NCBI GenBank assembly: GCA_003001975.1
Contig: PVUG01000001.1
Location: 310,001 to 374,000 of the forward strand
Origin: Martelella mediterranea
GTDB lineage: Bacteria; Pseudomonadota; Alphaproteobacteria; Rhizobiales; Rhizobiaceae
Direction: 5' to 3'
Length of the DNA stretch: 64,000 nt
Below, piece by piece: positions 32,286-41,266 of this stretch (its first letter is position 1; each line of letters opens with the position of its first letter). The notes below the pieces were generated by a model. It had not been told where the DNA came from. It did not search any database and saw only the letters and a program-made list of their open reading frames with translations. A program made the position numbers and the translations under genes.

Positions 32286-33275
32286 AACGGCGCGCACGCG
32301 TCCGACTTCCGTGCCGTTCCAGTTCCTGAGCCTGACATCGGCCTTTTCCGAAAGGCGGCCGGCCAGTTCGGCGTCATCGGAGAAAAGCCTTGCGAGAACA
32401 GCGGCCACCATGGCCTCGGCAGCGCGCGTGGTGCCGTCTTCGCATTTCAGCGCAATACCGAGCCCCTGCTCCGGAAGTGCGGCACAAAACACGCCCTCGG
32501 CACCGGTCTTGGCATAAATCCGTCCGGGGGCGAGTGACATCAGCGCGGTGCAGGCCCGCCCCGTGCCGGCCACATACCAGGGCTCGGCCATGGCGGCATC
32601 GAGGATGCGCCCGGCCGCCCGCGCGCGTTCAGGCGAAAGCCCGTCTCCGGTCGCCATGCGGGCAAAGCCCCGCGCCAGCGCCTTCAGCGGCACCGCATAG
32701 GTCGGAATATTGCAGCCGTCCGTGCCGCAGACATCGGTCCCGACAATCGCGCCGGTCACATCTTCCATCGCCTCGCGTATCTGCGCCTGCAGCGGATGGT
32801 CGTAGCCGGTATATCCCTTCGGATCGATCCCCTGATGACAGCATGCGCAGATGAAGCCCGCATGCTTTCCCGAACAATTGTTGCACAGCGCATCGGGCAT
32901 CTGGCGCGTCCGGGCTTGATGGATGAGAACCGGCTGCTGAGACGACCAGTGCGCACCGCATTCCAGATCGGCAACGCCGCGCCCGGCCCGCTCAAGCATT
33001 TCGGCAGCAAGGGCGATATGGGCGTCCTCGCCGGAATGCGACGAGGCGGCCAGCGCGATCTCGCGTTGCCCGAACCCGTAGGCATCCGCCGCACCGCTTT
33101 CGACAAGCGGAAGCGCCTGGATTGCCTTGCAGGCCGAGCGGGGAAAAACCGCCGCGTCGATATCGCCCGCAGCATACACCACGCCGCCGGCGGCATCGGT
33201 GACCGCGATCATGCCGCGATGGCGGCTTTCGGTGAGTACACCGCGGGTTACATCCACCAGAACAGGGTTTACCAT
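32277..33275 (-). CDS. ansA: L-asparaginase, Rhizobium etli type II
   Basis: 332 residues of the unusual serine-beta-lactamase-like asparaginase family first known from R. etli (ReAIV/ReAV), unrelated to E. coli AnsB. The SxxK motif reads RSACK (Ser48-Lys51 area), followed by ASSHSGEDAHI, CNNCSGKHAGF and VGTDVCGTDGC; the cysteines in the last two form the zinc-binding site of ReAV. Hydrolyses asparagine to aspartate and ammonia. Twenty-seven bases behind the oxidoreductase gene, same strand, so possibly cotranscribed. Confidence 0.9.
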   Translation of the reverse strand: MVNPVLVDVTRGVLTESRHRGMIAVTDAAGGVVYAAGDIDAAVFPRSACKAIQALPLVESGAADAYGFGQREIALAASSHSGEDAHIALAAEMLERAGRGVADLECGAHWSSQQPVLIHQARTRQMPDALCNNCSGKHAGFICACCHQGIDPKGYTGYDHPLQAQIREAMEDVTGAIVGTDVCGTDGCNIPTYAVPLKALARGFARMATGDGLSPERARAAGRILDAAMAEPWYVAGTGRACTALMSLAPGRIYAKTGAEGVFCAALPEQGLGIALKCEDGTTRAAEAMVAAVLARLFSDDAELAGRLSEKADVRLRNWNGTEVGRVRAVLP

Positions 33276-33302
33276 GAACCGAAGCCTCCCGGCGTTGTCA
33301 GG

Positions 33303-34304
33303 TCAGTCATATGCCAGAACGATCTTGCCGATATGATCGCCCGCTTCCATGTGCCGGTGCGCATCGGCAGCATCCTCGAAGGCAAAGACGCGGTCGATCA
33401 GCGGCTTAACGCGTCCTTCTGCGATCAGCGGCCAGACCTTGTCCAGAAGGTCGTCGCGAATCGCGCGTTTTTCATCTTCGGTGCGCGGCCGCATGGTCGA
33501 TCCGGTCACCGTCAGGCGCTTGACCATGATCGGCGTCAGGTTGACGGCCTCGGCCTTCGGCCCGCTCAAGAACGCGATGATCGACAGGCAGCCATCTTTG
33601 GCCAGCGCTGAAAGATTGCGCTGAAAATAGGCCGCCCCCACCATATCGAGGATGATGTCGACGCCCCGGCCGTCGGTCGCCGTTTTCACCGCTTCGACGA
33701 AATCCTGCTGGTGGTAATTGATGGCAACCGCTGCGCCGAGTTTCAGGCAGGCATCGCATTTTGCATCGGTGCCGGCAGTTGTGAAAACCCGGGCGCCGAA
33801 GGCATTGGCAAGCTGTATCGCCGTGGTGCCGATCCCGCTCGACCCGCCATGCACGAGAACATCCTGCCCCTCGTTAAGACCGGCCATCTGGAAAAGATTG
33901 GCCCACACCGTAAACAAGGTTTCGGGGATCGCGGCAGCGGCAACATCGTCCACACCGTCGGGAACGGGCAGAACCTGCCCCGCCGGCACCGTGCAATATT
34001 CCGCATAGCCGCCGCCATTGACCAGCGCGCAGACCCGCGCGCCGATTTCAAAGCCGCGGACCTGATCGCCCACAGCGGCGATTGTTCCGGCCACTTCCAG
34101 CCCCAGCACCGCGCTGGCGCCGGGCGGCGGCGGATAGGTGCCCTGCCGCTGGGCCACGTCCGGCCGGTTCACACCGGCCGCTGAAACGCGGATCAGCACT
34201 TCGTTCGGCCCCGGCGTCGGACGCGGTCCCGTGGCGACCGACATGACCTCCGGCCCACCGAAACCGCTGATCGTGATGTACCGCATCGAACCGTCTGAAG
34301 ACAT
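33303..34304 (-). CDS. NAD(P)H quinone oxidoreductase, zinc-free MDR family
   Basis: 333 residues of the medium-chain dehydrogenase/reductase family, close to PIG3/TP53I3-type quinone reductases. Features: [78 protein letters not shown] (NADPH site) and [15 protein letters not shown]. Zinc ligands of alcohol dehydrogenases are absent. Likely reduces quinones and electrophiles, which fits the oxidative-stress setting beside ohr. GAAGAGG precedes the ATG; an inner ATG at residue 7 is an alternative. Confidence 0.9.
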   Translation of the reverse strand: MSSDGSMRYITISGFGGPEVMSVATGPRPTPGPNEVLIRVSAAGVNRPDVAQRQGTYPPPPGASAVLGLEVAGTIAAVGDQVRGFEIGARVCALVNGGGYAEYCTVPAGQVLPVPDGVDDVAAAAIPETLFTVWANLFQMAGLNEGQDVLVHGGSSGIGTTAIQLANAFGARVFTTAGTDAKCDACLKLGAAVAINYHQQDFVEAVKTATDGRGVDIILDMVGAAYFQRNLSALAKDGCLSIIAFLSGPKAEAVNLTPIMVKRLTVTGSTMRPRTEDEKRAIRDDLLDKVWPLIAEGRVKPLIDRVFAFEDAADAHRHMEAGDHIGKIVLAYD

Positions 34305-34409
34305 GAACCTCTTCCTTCGGTGTCCGTGACACCTGCATGGGCAGATCGCAAAGACCCGGCGCCGGCGATATCAAAAGACGTCAGCCGGTCCCGGGCCGTT
34401 CTTGTATAT

Positions 34410-34973
34410 TTAGCCGTTACTGCGCGGCTTCAGCGCCAGCGCAAAGATCACCAGAGAAACGCCGTAAACCAGGAAGTCGGCGGCGACGAACAGGCCCAGC
34501 AGCCAGAGGCTGTTCTGCGGAAAGTTCGAGGCGATCAGCACGGCGGCCAGAATGAGCACCAGGCCGGAGAAGATCATGAAGCCCCAGCCCTTGACCGGAC
34601 GCATGGTCATGCCGAGGTAAAGACGGAAACCACCGGCAACGGCCAGCGAAACACCGACGATAATGGTAAACAGGCTGGAGGCCAGCACGGGATTGCGCAT
34701 CAGCATGATGCCGGCAAGGACATAGAGCAGCCCGGAAATCACCCAGAAGGCCACATGCCCCTTGCCGTGATTGTAGAAAAGCTGCGACAGGTGAATGACA
34801 CCGGCGACAATCAGCATTGCGCCGAAGAACACCACCGAAGCCACGGTTGCCACCACAAGATTGCCAAGCAGAATCAGGCTGAACAGGACAAGCAGCAGAC
34901 CAAAGGCCATGACCCAGCCCCAGTTCCCCCTGACCTTGTCAATATTCGGATTCGGCTCTCCTATAGTCGTCAT
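34410..34973 (-). CDS. HdeD family acid-resistance membrane protein
   Basis: 187 residues with six hydrophobic helices spaced in three pairs, as in the HdeD family (repeat of DUF308): WVMAFGLLLVLFSLILLG, VASVVFFGAMLIVAGVIHL, GHVAFWVISGLLYVLAGI. In E. coli HdeD helps survive acid at high cell density, mechanism not known. Single-gene unit, 107 bases from the FNT gene. Confidence 0.87.
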   Translation of the reverse strand: MTTIGEPNPNIDKVRGNWGWVMAFGLLLVLFSLILLGNLVVATVASVVFFGAMLIVAGVIHLSQLFYNHGKGHVAFWVISGLLYVLAGIMLMRNPVLASSLFTIIVGVSLAVAGGFRLYLGMTMRPVKGWGFMIFSGLVLILAAVLIASNFPQNSLWLLGLFVAADFLVYGVSLVIFALALKPRSNG

Positions 34974-35079
34974 GGTGGAATATCCCCTTCATCACCTTGA
35001 AAAATCGTCCAGACGATAGTGACGAAGGGCGATATAAGCAACTGTTCATCGCATCAGCCCGCATTTTCTGCTTCTGATT

Positions 35080-35943
35080 TCAATGCGCCTGATTGCGCAC
35101 CGCGGGCCTGAGATAGATGACCCAGTAAGCGATCCCGACGAACAATCCGCCGCCGATGATATTGCCGATGGTGACGGGGATCAGGTTGGCGACAATGAAA
35201 TTGCGCCATGTGAGATCGGCGAAATCGGCAATGTTCGCGCCCGAGGCTTCCCAGAATTCCGGACCGGCGAGCGTCCTGGTCAGGATCGCCATCGGGATCT
35301 GGAACATGTTGGCGACCACGTGTTCGAAGCCGGAGGCCACGAACATGGCAACCGGCAGGGTGATCGCTAGGATCTTGTCGGCCGCCGAACGGCCGGCATA
35401 GGTCATCCAGACGCCAAGGCAGACCAGCACATTGCACATGATGCCAAGCGCAACGGCCTGCAGGAAGGTGTGGTGCAGCTTGTGCTGGGCGATATGCATG
35501 TAATTGATGCCCAGAAGGCCGCTGTCGCCCTCATAATGGCGTGCGGCCTGCATGATCATCACAAGCGTCATCGCACCGATGAAATTGCCGATAAAGACCG
35601 TTGCCCAGTTGCGCGCGAGCGCGCCCCAGGTGATCTGGCCTGTCGCCTTGCCGACAATGGTCAAAACGGTGCTGGTGAAAAGATCGGCCCCGGTGAGCAC
35701 GACCAGAATCAGGCCGAGACTGAAGGCCAGCCCGCCGATGAACTTGTTCGCCCCCCAGCCGACATCGCCATTGCCCGTTGTCACGACGGTGTAGAATATG
35801 AACGCTATGCCGATGAAGGCGCCGGCCATCATCGCCGAGACGAGAAGCGAGACGGGATCCTTGTTGACCTTTGCAATACCTGCGGTTTCGGCCTTTTCGG
35901 CCATGACATGGGGCGGGAATGCATCGAAATTGAAATGCTGCAT
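35080..35943 (-). CDS. Formate/nitrite transporter family channel
   Basis: 287 residues, inner-membrane pentameric FNT channel of the FocA/NirC class: PHVMAEKAETAGIAKVNKD (N-terminal helix), then six membrane helices with the central histidine site likely in FEHVVANMF, and GNIIGGGLFVGIAYW at the end. FNT members carry formate, nitrite or hydrosulfide; the present one cannot be assigned. An FNR/FixK-like box lies 73-86 bases before the start, pointing to low-oxygen control. ATG with CGGAGA upstream. Confidence 0.9.
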   Translation of the reverse strand: MQHFNFDAFPPHVMAEKAETAGIAKVNKDPVSLLVSAMMAGAFIGIAFIFYTVVTTGNGDVGWGANKFIGGLAFSLGLILVVLTGADLFTSTVLTIVGKATGQITWGALARNWATVFIGNFIGAMTLVMIMQAARHYEGDSGLLGINYMHIAQHKLHHTFLQAVALGIMCNVLVCLGVWMTYAGRSAADKILAITLPVAMFVASGFEHVVANMFQIPMAILTRTLAGPEFWEASGANIADFADLTWRNFIVANLIPVTIGNIIGGGLFVGIAYWVIYLRPAVRNQAH

Positions 35944-36015
35944 GCTCAGAAATCTCCGTCGGTAGACGCTTGGGAGGCGTGTGGCCGATACCTAGCAGCC
36001 CCCGCCGCCCGCGCG

Positions 36016-36029
36016 TTGATCTTGATCAG
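36016..36029. promoter_or_regulatory. FNR/FixK-like anaerobox
   Basis: TTGAT-CTTG-ATCAG, nine of ten match to the consensus TTGAT-N4-ATCAA. It lies between the FNT gene (minus) and the GST gene (plus), 73 bases from the FNT start, an activating distance. Seen as sequence; regulation is inferred. Confidence 0.6.
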
Positions 36030-36118
36030 TTCGGCGCGTGCATCACGGCCAGCTACCCGGACGCATGCAAAGCTGCATAATGCGGGTTACAGGCGAATCA
36101 TACGGGAAGGATCGTAAA

Positions 36119-36760
36119 ATGCTGAAAATCTGGGGCCGCGCGACGTCATCCAATGTTCAGGCCGTCATGTGGACCGTCGGCGAACTTGGCCTCGAATTCG
36201 AGCGTTACGATATCGGTCACAAATTCGGCGGCACGGACACGCCCGAATTCCTGGCCATGAATCCGAACGGCCTGATCCCCGTGCTGAAGGATGGCGAGGA
36301 CGGCGAAGCGCTGTTTGAATCGGCGGCCATCTGCCGCTATCTTGCCGCCCGCTATGGCAGCGACGCCTTCTGGCCGGCCGATCCCGCGGCCCGCGCCCAT
36401 GTCGACAAATGGGCCGAATGGGCCAAGTCCACCGCCGCGACCGCCTTCACCACGCCGATTTTCTGGCAGCTGGTGCGCACGCCCGAAAAGGACCGCGATC
36501 CGGCGGCTATCGAGCGCGCGGTTGTCGCTTTTGACCGGCTTTTGGGAATGGCCGAATCCGAGCTTGAAAAGCATGCCTTCCTCGCCGGCAATGACTTCAC
36601 GCTGGCCGATATCATGTTCGCCCACGTGCTCTACCGCTATTACACGGTGGATACCGCTCGCCCGCCCCGACCTGCCGTTGAGGCCTATTATGCGGCAATG
36701 ACCGAGCGGGACGCCTACCGCACCCATGTCATGGCATCCTATGCGGAGTTGCGTGCCTGA
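36119..36760 (+). CDS. Glutathione S-transferase family protein
   Basis: 213 residues: N-terminal thioredoxin-like domain (MLKIWGRATSSNVQAVMWTVGELGLEF, PNGLIPVLKDGE, LFESAAICRYLAARYG) and a helical C-domain. Serines at positions 10-11 may activate glutathione, as in the beta-type/NRPS-like bacterial GSTs. Start chosen at MLKIW, with GGAAGG before it; the upstream open part was rejected. Stop and next start share a base (TGATG), so it is coupled to the next gene. Confidence 0.9.
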   Translation: MLKIWGRATSSNVQAVMWTVGELGLEFERYDIGHKFGGTDTPEFLAMNPNGLIPVLKDGEDGEALFESAAICRYLAARYGSDAFWPADPAARAHVDKWAEWAKSTAATAFTTPIFWQLVRTPEKDRDPAAIERAVVAFDRLLGMAESELEKHAFLAGNDFTLADIMFAHVLYRYYTVDTARPPRPAVEAYYAAMTERDAYRTHVMASYAELRA

Positions 36761-37671
36761 TGACGGACACTTTCGAAAACGCTGCTGCCGGCAAAGCTGG
36801 CCAAACCGTCCTCGTTGCCGGCGCGACGGGATATCTCGGACGACATCTGGTCACGGCCTTTCATAAGTCGGGCTATAAGGTGATTGCCCTGGTGCGCGAC
36901 CGAGCGCGCGCAAGGGATCTGCTGCCGGAAGCAGACGACCTGATCGAAGCGGAAGCGACAGCGCCTGCAAGCCTCTCGGGCATCATGAACGATGTCGATA
37001 TCGTGATATCGGCCCTCGGCATTACCCGGCAGAAGGACGGCCTCACCTACCGCGATGTCGATTACGGCGCCAATTGCAACCTGCTCGAAGAAGCTGAACG
37101 GGCGGGTGTTTCCCGCTTTGCCTATGTGCATGTCTTCAACGGCGACCAAATGGCACCCAAAAGCGCGCTGGCCCGCGCCAAGCAGGATTTTGTCATACGG
37201 CTTGAACAAAGCCCCCTGCCCTCGACCGTCATCGCGCCGACCGGCTATTTCTCGGATATGGGCGACATCTTCAACATGGCCGCGCGCGGACGTGTCTACC
37301 TGTTCGGCAATGGCCGCCAACGCGTCAACCCGATCGACGGTACCGATCTGGCTGCCGTTTCGGTCGATGCGGTGGAAAAGGGAATGGCCTTCGTCGATGT
37401 CGGCGGCCCGGACATCCTCAGCTTCAACGACATCGGCACACTGGCCTTTACGGCCCTTGGAAGAAAGCCGCGATTTCTGCACCTTCCCTTTTTTATTGCC
37501 GATGCCGCGCTGTTTATTCTGAAAAAATTTGCCGGTCCCGGCACCTGGGGACCTTTCGAATTTTTTCTGGCCGCCGCGCGCGAAGACATGATCGCCCCCT
37601 GTTTCGGCACAGCCCGGCTTGAGAGCCATTTTGGCACGCTTGCATCACAGGAGACGAAAGCGGAGCGATAA
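36760..37671 (+). CDS. NAD(P)-binding atypical SDR family protein
   Basis: 303 residues with a Rossmann fold at the start: VLVAGATGYLGRHLVTAFHKSGYKV. Later motifs VISALGIT, SRFAYVHVFNG, STVIAPTGYFSDM and NPIDGTDLAAVSVDAV belong to the atypical extended short-chain dehydrogenase group (NAD(P)H-binding, NmrA-like). The catalytic YxxxK is not evident, so it may be a regulator or a reductase with changed chemistry. Cotranslated with the GST gene; substrate unknown. Confidence 0.85.
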   Translation: MTDTFENAAAGKAGQTVLVAGATGYLGRHLVTAFHKSGYKVIALVRDRARARDLLPEADDLIEAEATAPASLSGIMNDVDIVISALGITRQKDGLTYRDVDYGANCNLLEEAERAGVSRFAYVHVFNGDQMAPKSALARAKQDFVIRLEQSPLPSTVIAPTGYFSDMGDIFNMAARGRVYLFGNGRQRVNPIDGTDLAAVSVDAVEKGMAFVDVGGPDILSFNDIGTLAFTALGRKPRFLHLPFFIADAALFILKKFAGPGTWGPFEFFLAAAREDMIAPCFGTARLESHFGTLASQETKAER

Positions 37672-37813
37672 ACGGAATTTGCGTCAATCGGCCTTGAAAT
37701 CGGTGAAAGGCAAGAGGATAAGGAGGCAACCGCCCCGCTTCCTGTAATTTGATGCCGGACCCCGGACCGGGATATTTTTTAAACACCAAAGAGTTTGCCG
37801 CGAAAGCCGAGCT

Positions 37814-39226
37814 ATGCGCCCCTACTACAAGAACGTCAAAATGGTCCGCCGCACACGGGTGATGTGGGGATCATGGCGAATATGGCAGCCAAGGCTGGTG
37901 TTCTGGGTGGGCGCTCTCATGATCGGGGTGATCAGCGTGTTTTTCGCACGCGCCGCCGATTATGCCTACGAACTGTTCGAGGGCCTGCGGCACACGACCG
38001 CCTATTCGCCCTATCTGCCGCTTGTGCTGACACCGCTGGGTTTCATGCTGTGCTCCTATATGAGCACACGGCTGTTTCCCAACTCGCAAGGTTCCGGCAT
38101 TCCGCAGGCCATCGCCGCCCGGCATCTGCACAACACCGAAAGCCAGCATCGCCTGCTTAATCTGAAGGTGGCCGCCGGCAAGATCCTGATGACCATCATC
38201 GGGCTGTTCTGCGGTGCCTCGATCGGCCGTGAGGGCCCGACCGTGCAGGTTGGCGCCTCGATCATGATCCAGACTGCGCGCTGGGGAAAGATGATCCAGA
38301 CCAAGGGGCTGATCGTTGCAGGCTCCGCAGCCGGCATCTCCGCCGCCTTCAACACGCCGCTTGCCGGGATCGTGTTCGCCATCGAGGAAATGAGCCGCGC
38401 CTACGAGTCGCGCGCCAACGGGCTGGTCGTATCCGCCATCATCCTCTCCGGCCTTGCCGCCATCGGTCTTGCGGGCAACTACACGTATTTCGGTCAGGCT
38501 TCGGCTATTGCCGTGCGCCCCGAAGAATGGGTGGCCGTGTTCGTCTGCGGCATTGGCGGCGGTCTTCTGGGGGCCCTGTTCTCGCTCTATTCGCTGAAAG
38601 CCGCCCGCCGTATCAAGCGCTGGGCGCAGCCTGCCCCGATCAAGCGGATGGCGATTGTCGCCGGCGGCTGCGGCCTTGCCGTTGCGCTCATCGGTCTGGT
38701 CTTCGGCGGCGCCACCTTCGGCACCGGCTATGAACAGGCCAGAACCGTCATCGAGGGCGGATCGATCAATCCCTTCTTCTTTCTCGGCAAGCTGTTAGCC
38801 ACCTTCCTGTCGATGGCTTCGGGTATTCCCGGCGGTATTTTTGCGCCGTCGCTTTCCGTCGGCGCAACACTCGGCTCCACGGTTGCCCACGTGCTCGGCA
38901 TCAGTATCGGGCTTGGCGCGATCCTCGGCATGGCCGGTTATTTTGCCGGCGTCGTGCAGTCACCGATGACGGCTTTCGTGATCATTCTGGAAATGACGGA
39001 CAATCACGACGGCATCATCACCCTGATGGCGACCTCCATGCTCGGCTATATCGCCTCGCGGATGATTTCGCGTGAGCCGCTCTATCACGGCCTGTCGCGC
39101 GCCTTCATCGCCGACAGCATCAAGTTCCAGCGCGCCCGCAACCGCGAGACGGCCGCCGGCGAGCGCAGTTCCGCCGAGGAAATGCGCGAGGAAACCCGCC
39201 GCTACAACGAGAAGGGTGCGATCTAG
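37814..39226 (+). CDS. ClC-type chloride/proton antiporter
   Basis: 470 residues, about eighteen helices. All ion-filter segments are visible: GSGIPQAIA, GREGPTVQVGA (with the gating glutamate), GIFAPSLSVGA and the later tyrosine in SREPLYHGL. Presence of the gating Glu indicates an anion/H+ exchanger or channel, in line with acid-resistance use in other bacteria. No CBS domains: the tail is short and charged. First ATG taken; alternatives lie at residues 10 and 17. About 140 bases behind the SDR gene, so perhaps separate. Confidence 0.9.
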   Translation: MRPYYKNVKMVRRTRVMWGSWRIWQPRLVFWVGALMIGVISVFFARAADYAYELFEGLRHTTAYSPYLPLVLTPLGFMLCSYMSTRLFPNSQGSGIPQAIAARHLHNTESQHRLLNLKVAAGKILMTIIGLFCGASIGREGPTVQVGASIMIQTARWGKMIQTKGLIVAGSAAGISAAFNTPLAGIVFAIEEMSRAYESRANGLVVSAIILSGLAAIGLAGNYTYFGQASAIAVRPEEWVAVFVCGIGGGLLGALFSLYSLKAARRIKRWAQPAPIKRMAIVAGGCGLAVALIGLVFGGATFGTGYEQARTVIEGGSINPFFFLGKLLATFLSMASGIPGGIFAPSLSVGATLGSTVAHVLGISIGLGAILGMAGYFAGVVQSPMTAFVIILEMTDNHDGIITLMATSMLGYIASRMISREPLYHGLSRAFIADSIKFQRARNRETAAGERSSAEEMREETRRYNEKGAI

Positions 39227-39368
39227 AGCCCTTCGGGGCAGCGCGTTCTAGCAATCAGGAGTTTTGCGCCAAGCTTTTGCAGGCCCTGTCGATAAATCAG
39301 CAAGCCGGTTCCTCGCGGCGTATCGCCCGTGCTGTGATACTGCACCAAACGGACATGAAGCGAGTTTG

Positions 39369-40085
39369 ATGATGACGCTTTCCACGACGATAGACCTTGA
39401 GAAGACACTTGCCGGGCTGGATCTTGACGACCGGCTCCGATTGATTGCCGAAACCGGCAGGCCCGCCGTGCTCACAACCAGCCTCGGTATCGAGGATCAG
39501 GTGCTGACCGCAGCGATTGCCATGGCCAGACTGCCGATCAGGATCGTCACACTCGACACGGGACGGCTGTTCGACGAAACCAGCCAGCTCATCGACGATA
39601 CCGAGCAGCGTTTCAACATCACGATCGAGCGTTATACGCCGGACGAGCAGGCCGTTGCCGGCTATATTGCAGAATATGGCAAAAACGGTTTTTACGAGAG
39701 TGTCGAAGCCCGCCACGCTTGCTGTCATGTGCGCAAGCTGGAGCCGCTGGCACGCGCCCTTGACGGCATGTCCTACTGGGTGACCGGCCTGAGGCGCGGT
39801 CAATCCGGCAATCGTGCTTCAACGCCGTTTGCCGAAGACGATCCCGCGCGCCATCTCACCAAAATCAATCCGCTGGCCGACTGGAGCATCGAAGACGTTC
39901 GCGCCTTCGCCGAAGAGCACGATGTGCCCCTCAACCCGCTCCATGCCCGCGGCTATCCCTCCATCGGCTGTGAACCCTGCACCCGCGCCATCAAGCCCGG
40001 CGAGCCGGAACGCGCCGGCCGTTGGTGGTGGGAAAACGATGCAAAGCGCGAGTGCGGCCTGCATGTCGCAGGCGCTGCCCGCTGA
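39369..40085 (+). CDS. cysH: Phosphoadenylyl-/adenylyl-sulfate reductase
   Basis: Reduces activated sulfate (APS) to sulfite in cysteine synthesis. 238 residues. Motifs: VLTTSLGIEDQVLTAAI, VTLDTGRLFDET, YGKNGFYESVEARHACCHVRKLEPL, RRGQSGNRA, and the catalytic end ECGLH. Two cysteine pairs, CC in ACCHVRK and CxxC in GCEPCTR, bind a [4Fe-4S] cluster and mark the APS-preferring (rhizobial/plant) type. Two starts in a row (39369 and 39372). No other cys genes nearby. Confidence 0.93.
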   Translation: MMTLSTTIDLEKTLAGLDLDDRLRLIAETGRPAVLTTSLGIEDQVLTAAIAMARLPIRIVTLDTGRLFDETSQLIDDTEQRFNITIERYTPDEQAVAGYIAEYGKNGFYESVEARHACCHVRKLEPLARALDGMSYWVTGLRRGQSGNRASTPFAEDDPARHLTKINPLADWSIEDVRAFAEEHDVPLNPLHARGYPSIGCEPCTRAIKPGEPERAGRWWWENDAKRECGLHVAGAAR

Positions 40086-40108
40086 ACGTATCACCGGAAA
40101 GAATTGTC

Positions 40109-41140
40109 TCAGAAGCGGCGGGTTGAATTGCCCTCGATAATGTCGAAGGGCAGTTCGACGGCCGCATCCGGCCGCTCGCCCGCCACCAGATGGCGCATGA
40201 TCAGATCGGCGGCCTTGAAGCCGATATCATAGAGCGGCACATATACCGACGTCAGCGGCGGCGCTTCCATTTCGGCCAGATCGACACCGTTATAACCGCA
40301 GATGCCAAATTCCTCGGGAATGCGGATACCCAGTTGCTGGGCACCGAAATAAACCCCCATGGCCAGACTGTCATTGTGGCAGAAAACAGCATCCACCTCA
40401 GGCATCCGCCTGCGCAAATTCTGGATCAGTTTGCTGCCCTGCTCCATCGGATTACCGTTTTCCGCCTCGAACACATAAGCCGGATCATAACGGCCAACCT
40501 TCAACAGCGCATCGCGATAGCCCTCGAAGCGGCGGCGTGAGCGGATATCCTTGCCGCCGCCGAAAAGCGCAATCCGTTCATAACCCTTTGCCAGAAGATG
40601 TTCGACGGCCGCCGTGGCCGCAGCCCGGTTTCGGATGCCCACGCCCATGTCCAGCGGCTCGATACTGGTATCCATCATCTGGACGACGGGGAAACCGAGC
40701 TCGGCAATCAACGGCTTGTTGACGGGGAATTCGGCAACGCTTTCAAGAATGATACCGGCCGGGTTCTGGGCCACGAAAAGCCGCAGCAGCTTGGCTTCTT
40801 CTGCCGCATCCAGGCCGATATTGGCAAACTGGGTACTGACATCGCTGGTCAGAAAGCGGTCCTCGATGCCGCGTGCGGCGTGAAAGAAGCCGTTCATGTC
40901 CATGATCGGCGCCAGTACGGCGACGATGCCGCTGTGGCGGCTGGCCAGTGCACGCGCAGCAAAGTTCGGCACATAGCCGATCTCTTCCACCACTTCCAGG
41001 ATCGTCTCGCGCAGCTTGTCAGAGACCTTGTGCGGCTCGCGCAGGGCACGCGAAACCGTAATCGGGCTGACACCCGCCAGCCGTGCAACATCACTCAACG
41101 TCGTCCGTGTTCTGGAACCGCCCCTCAGCCGAAAAGACAA
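40109..41140 (-). CDS. LacI-family transcriptional regulator (GntR-like)
   Basis: 343 residues: LacI HTH (TLSDVARLAGVSPITVSRALREPHKVSDKLRETI) and a periplasmic-binding-like sensor domain (VAVLAPIMDMNGFFH; FGICGYNGVDLAEMEAPPLTSV). Similar to the gluconate-utilisation repressor GntR group. The start is TTG (MSFRLRGGSRTR), since an in-frame stop stands directly before it and no ATG fits. No sugar-use operon is adjacent, so its targets lie elsewhere. Ends near cysH in the convergent sense, 23 bases apart. Confidence 0.88.
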   Translation of the reverse strand: MSFRLRGGSRTRTTLSDVARLAGVSPITVSRALREPHKVSDKLRETILEVVEEIGYVPNFAARALASRHSGIVAVLAPIMDMNGFFHAARGIEDRFLTSDVSTQFANIGLDAAEEAKLLRLFVAQNPAGIILESVAEFPVNKPLIAELGFPVVQMMDTSIEPLDMGVGIRNRAAATAAVEHLLAKGYERIALFGGGKDIRSRRRFEGYRDALLKVGRYDPAYVFEAENGNPMEQGSKLIQNLRRRMPEVDAVFCHNDSLAMGVYFGAQQLGIRIPEEFGICGYNGVDLAEMEAPPLTSVYVPLYDIGFKAADLIMRHLVAGERPDAAVELPFDIIEGNSTRRF

Positions 41141-41266
41141 TTATTCAATCCCCTACTTCGCCTTCCGGCGTCTCTTGTGCCACACAGGTTTCAGTTTAGC
41201 CACAATGCCCGACTTTCCAGATCAAGGCAAAATTCCATTTGTCAATTCTTCACAAGCGCATCCCGT

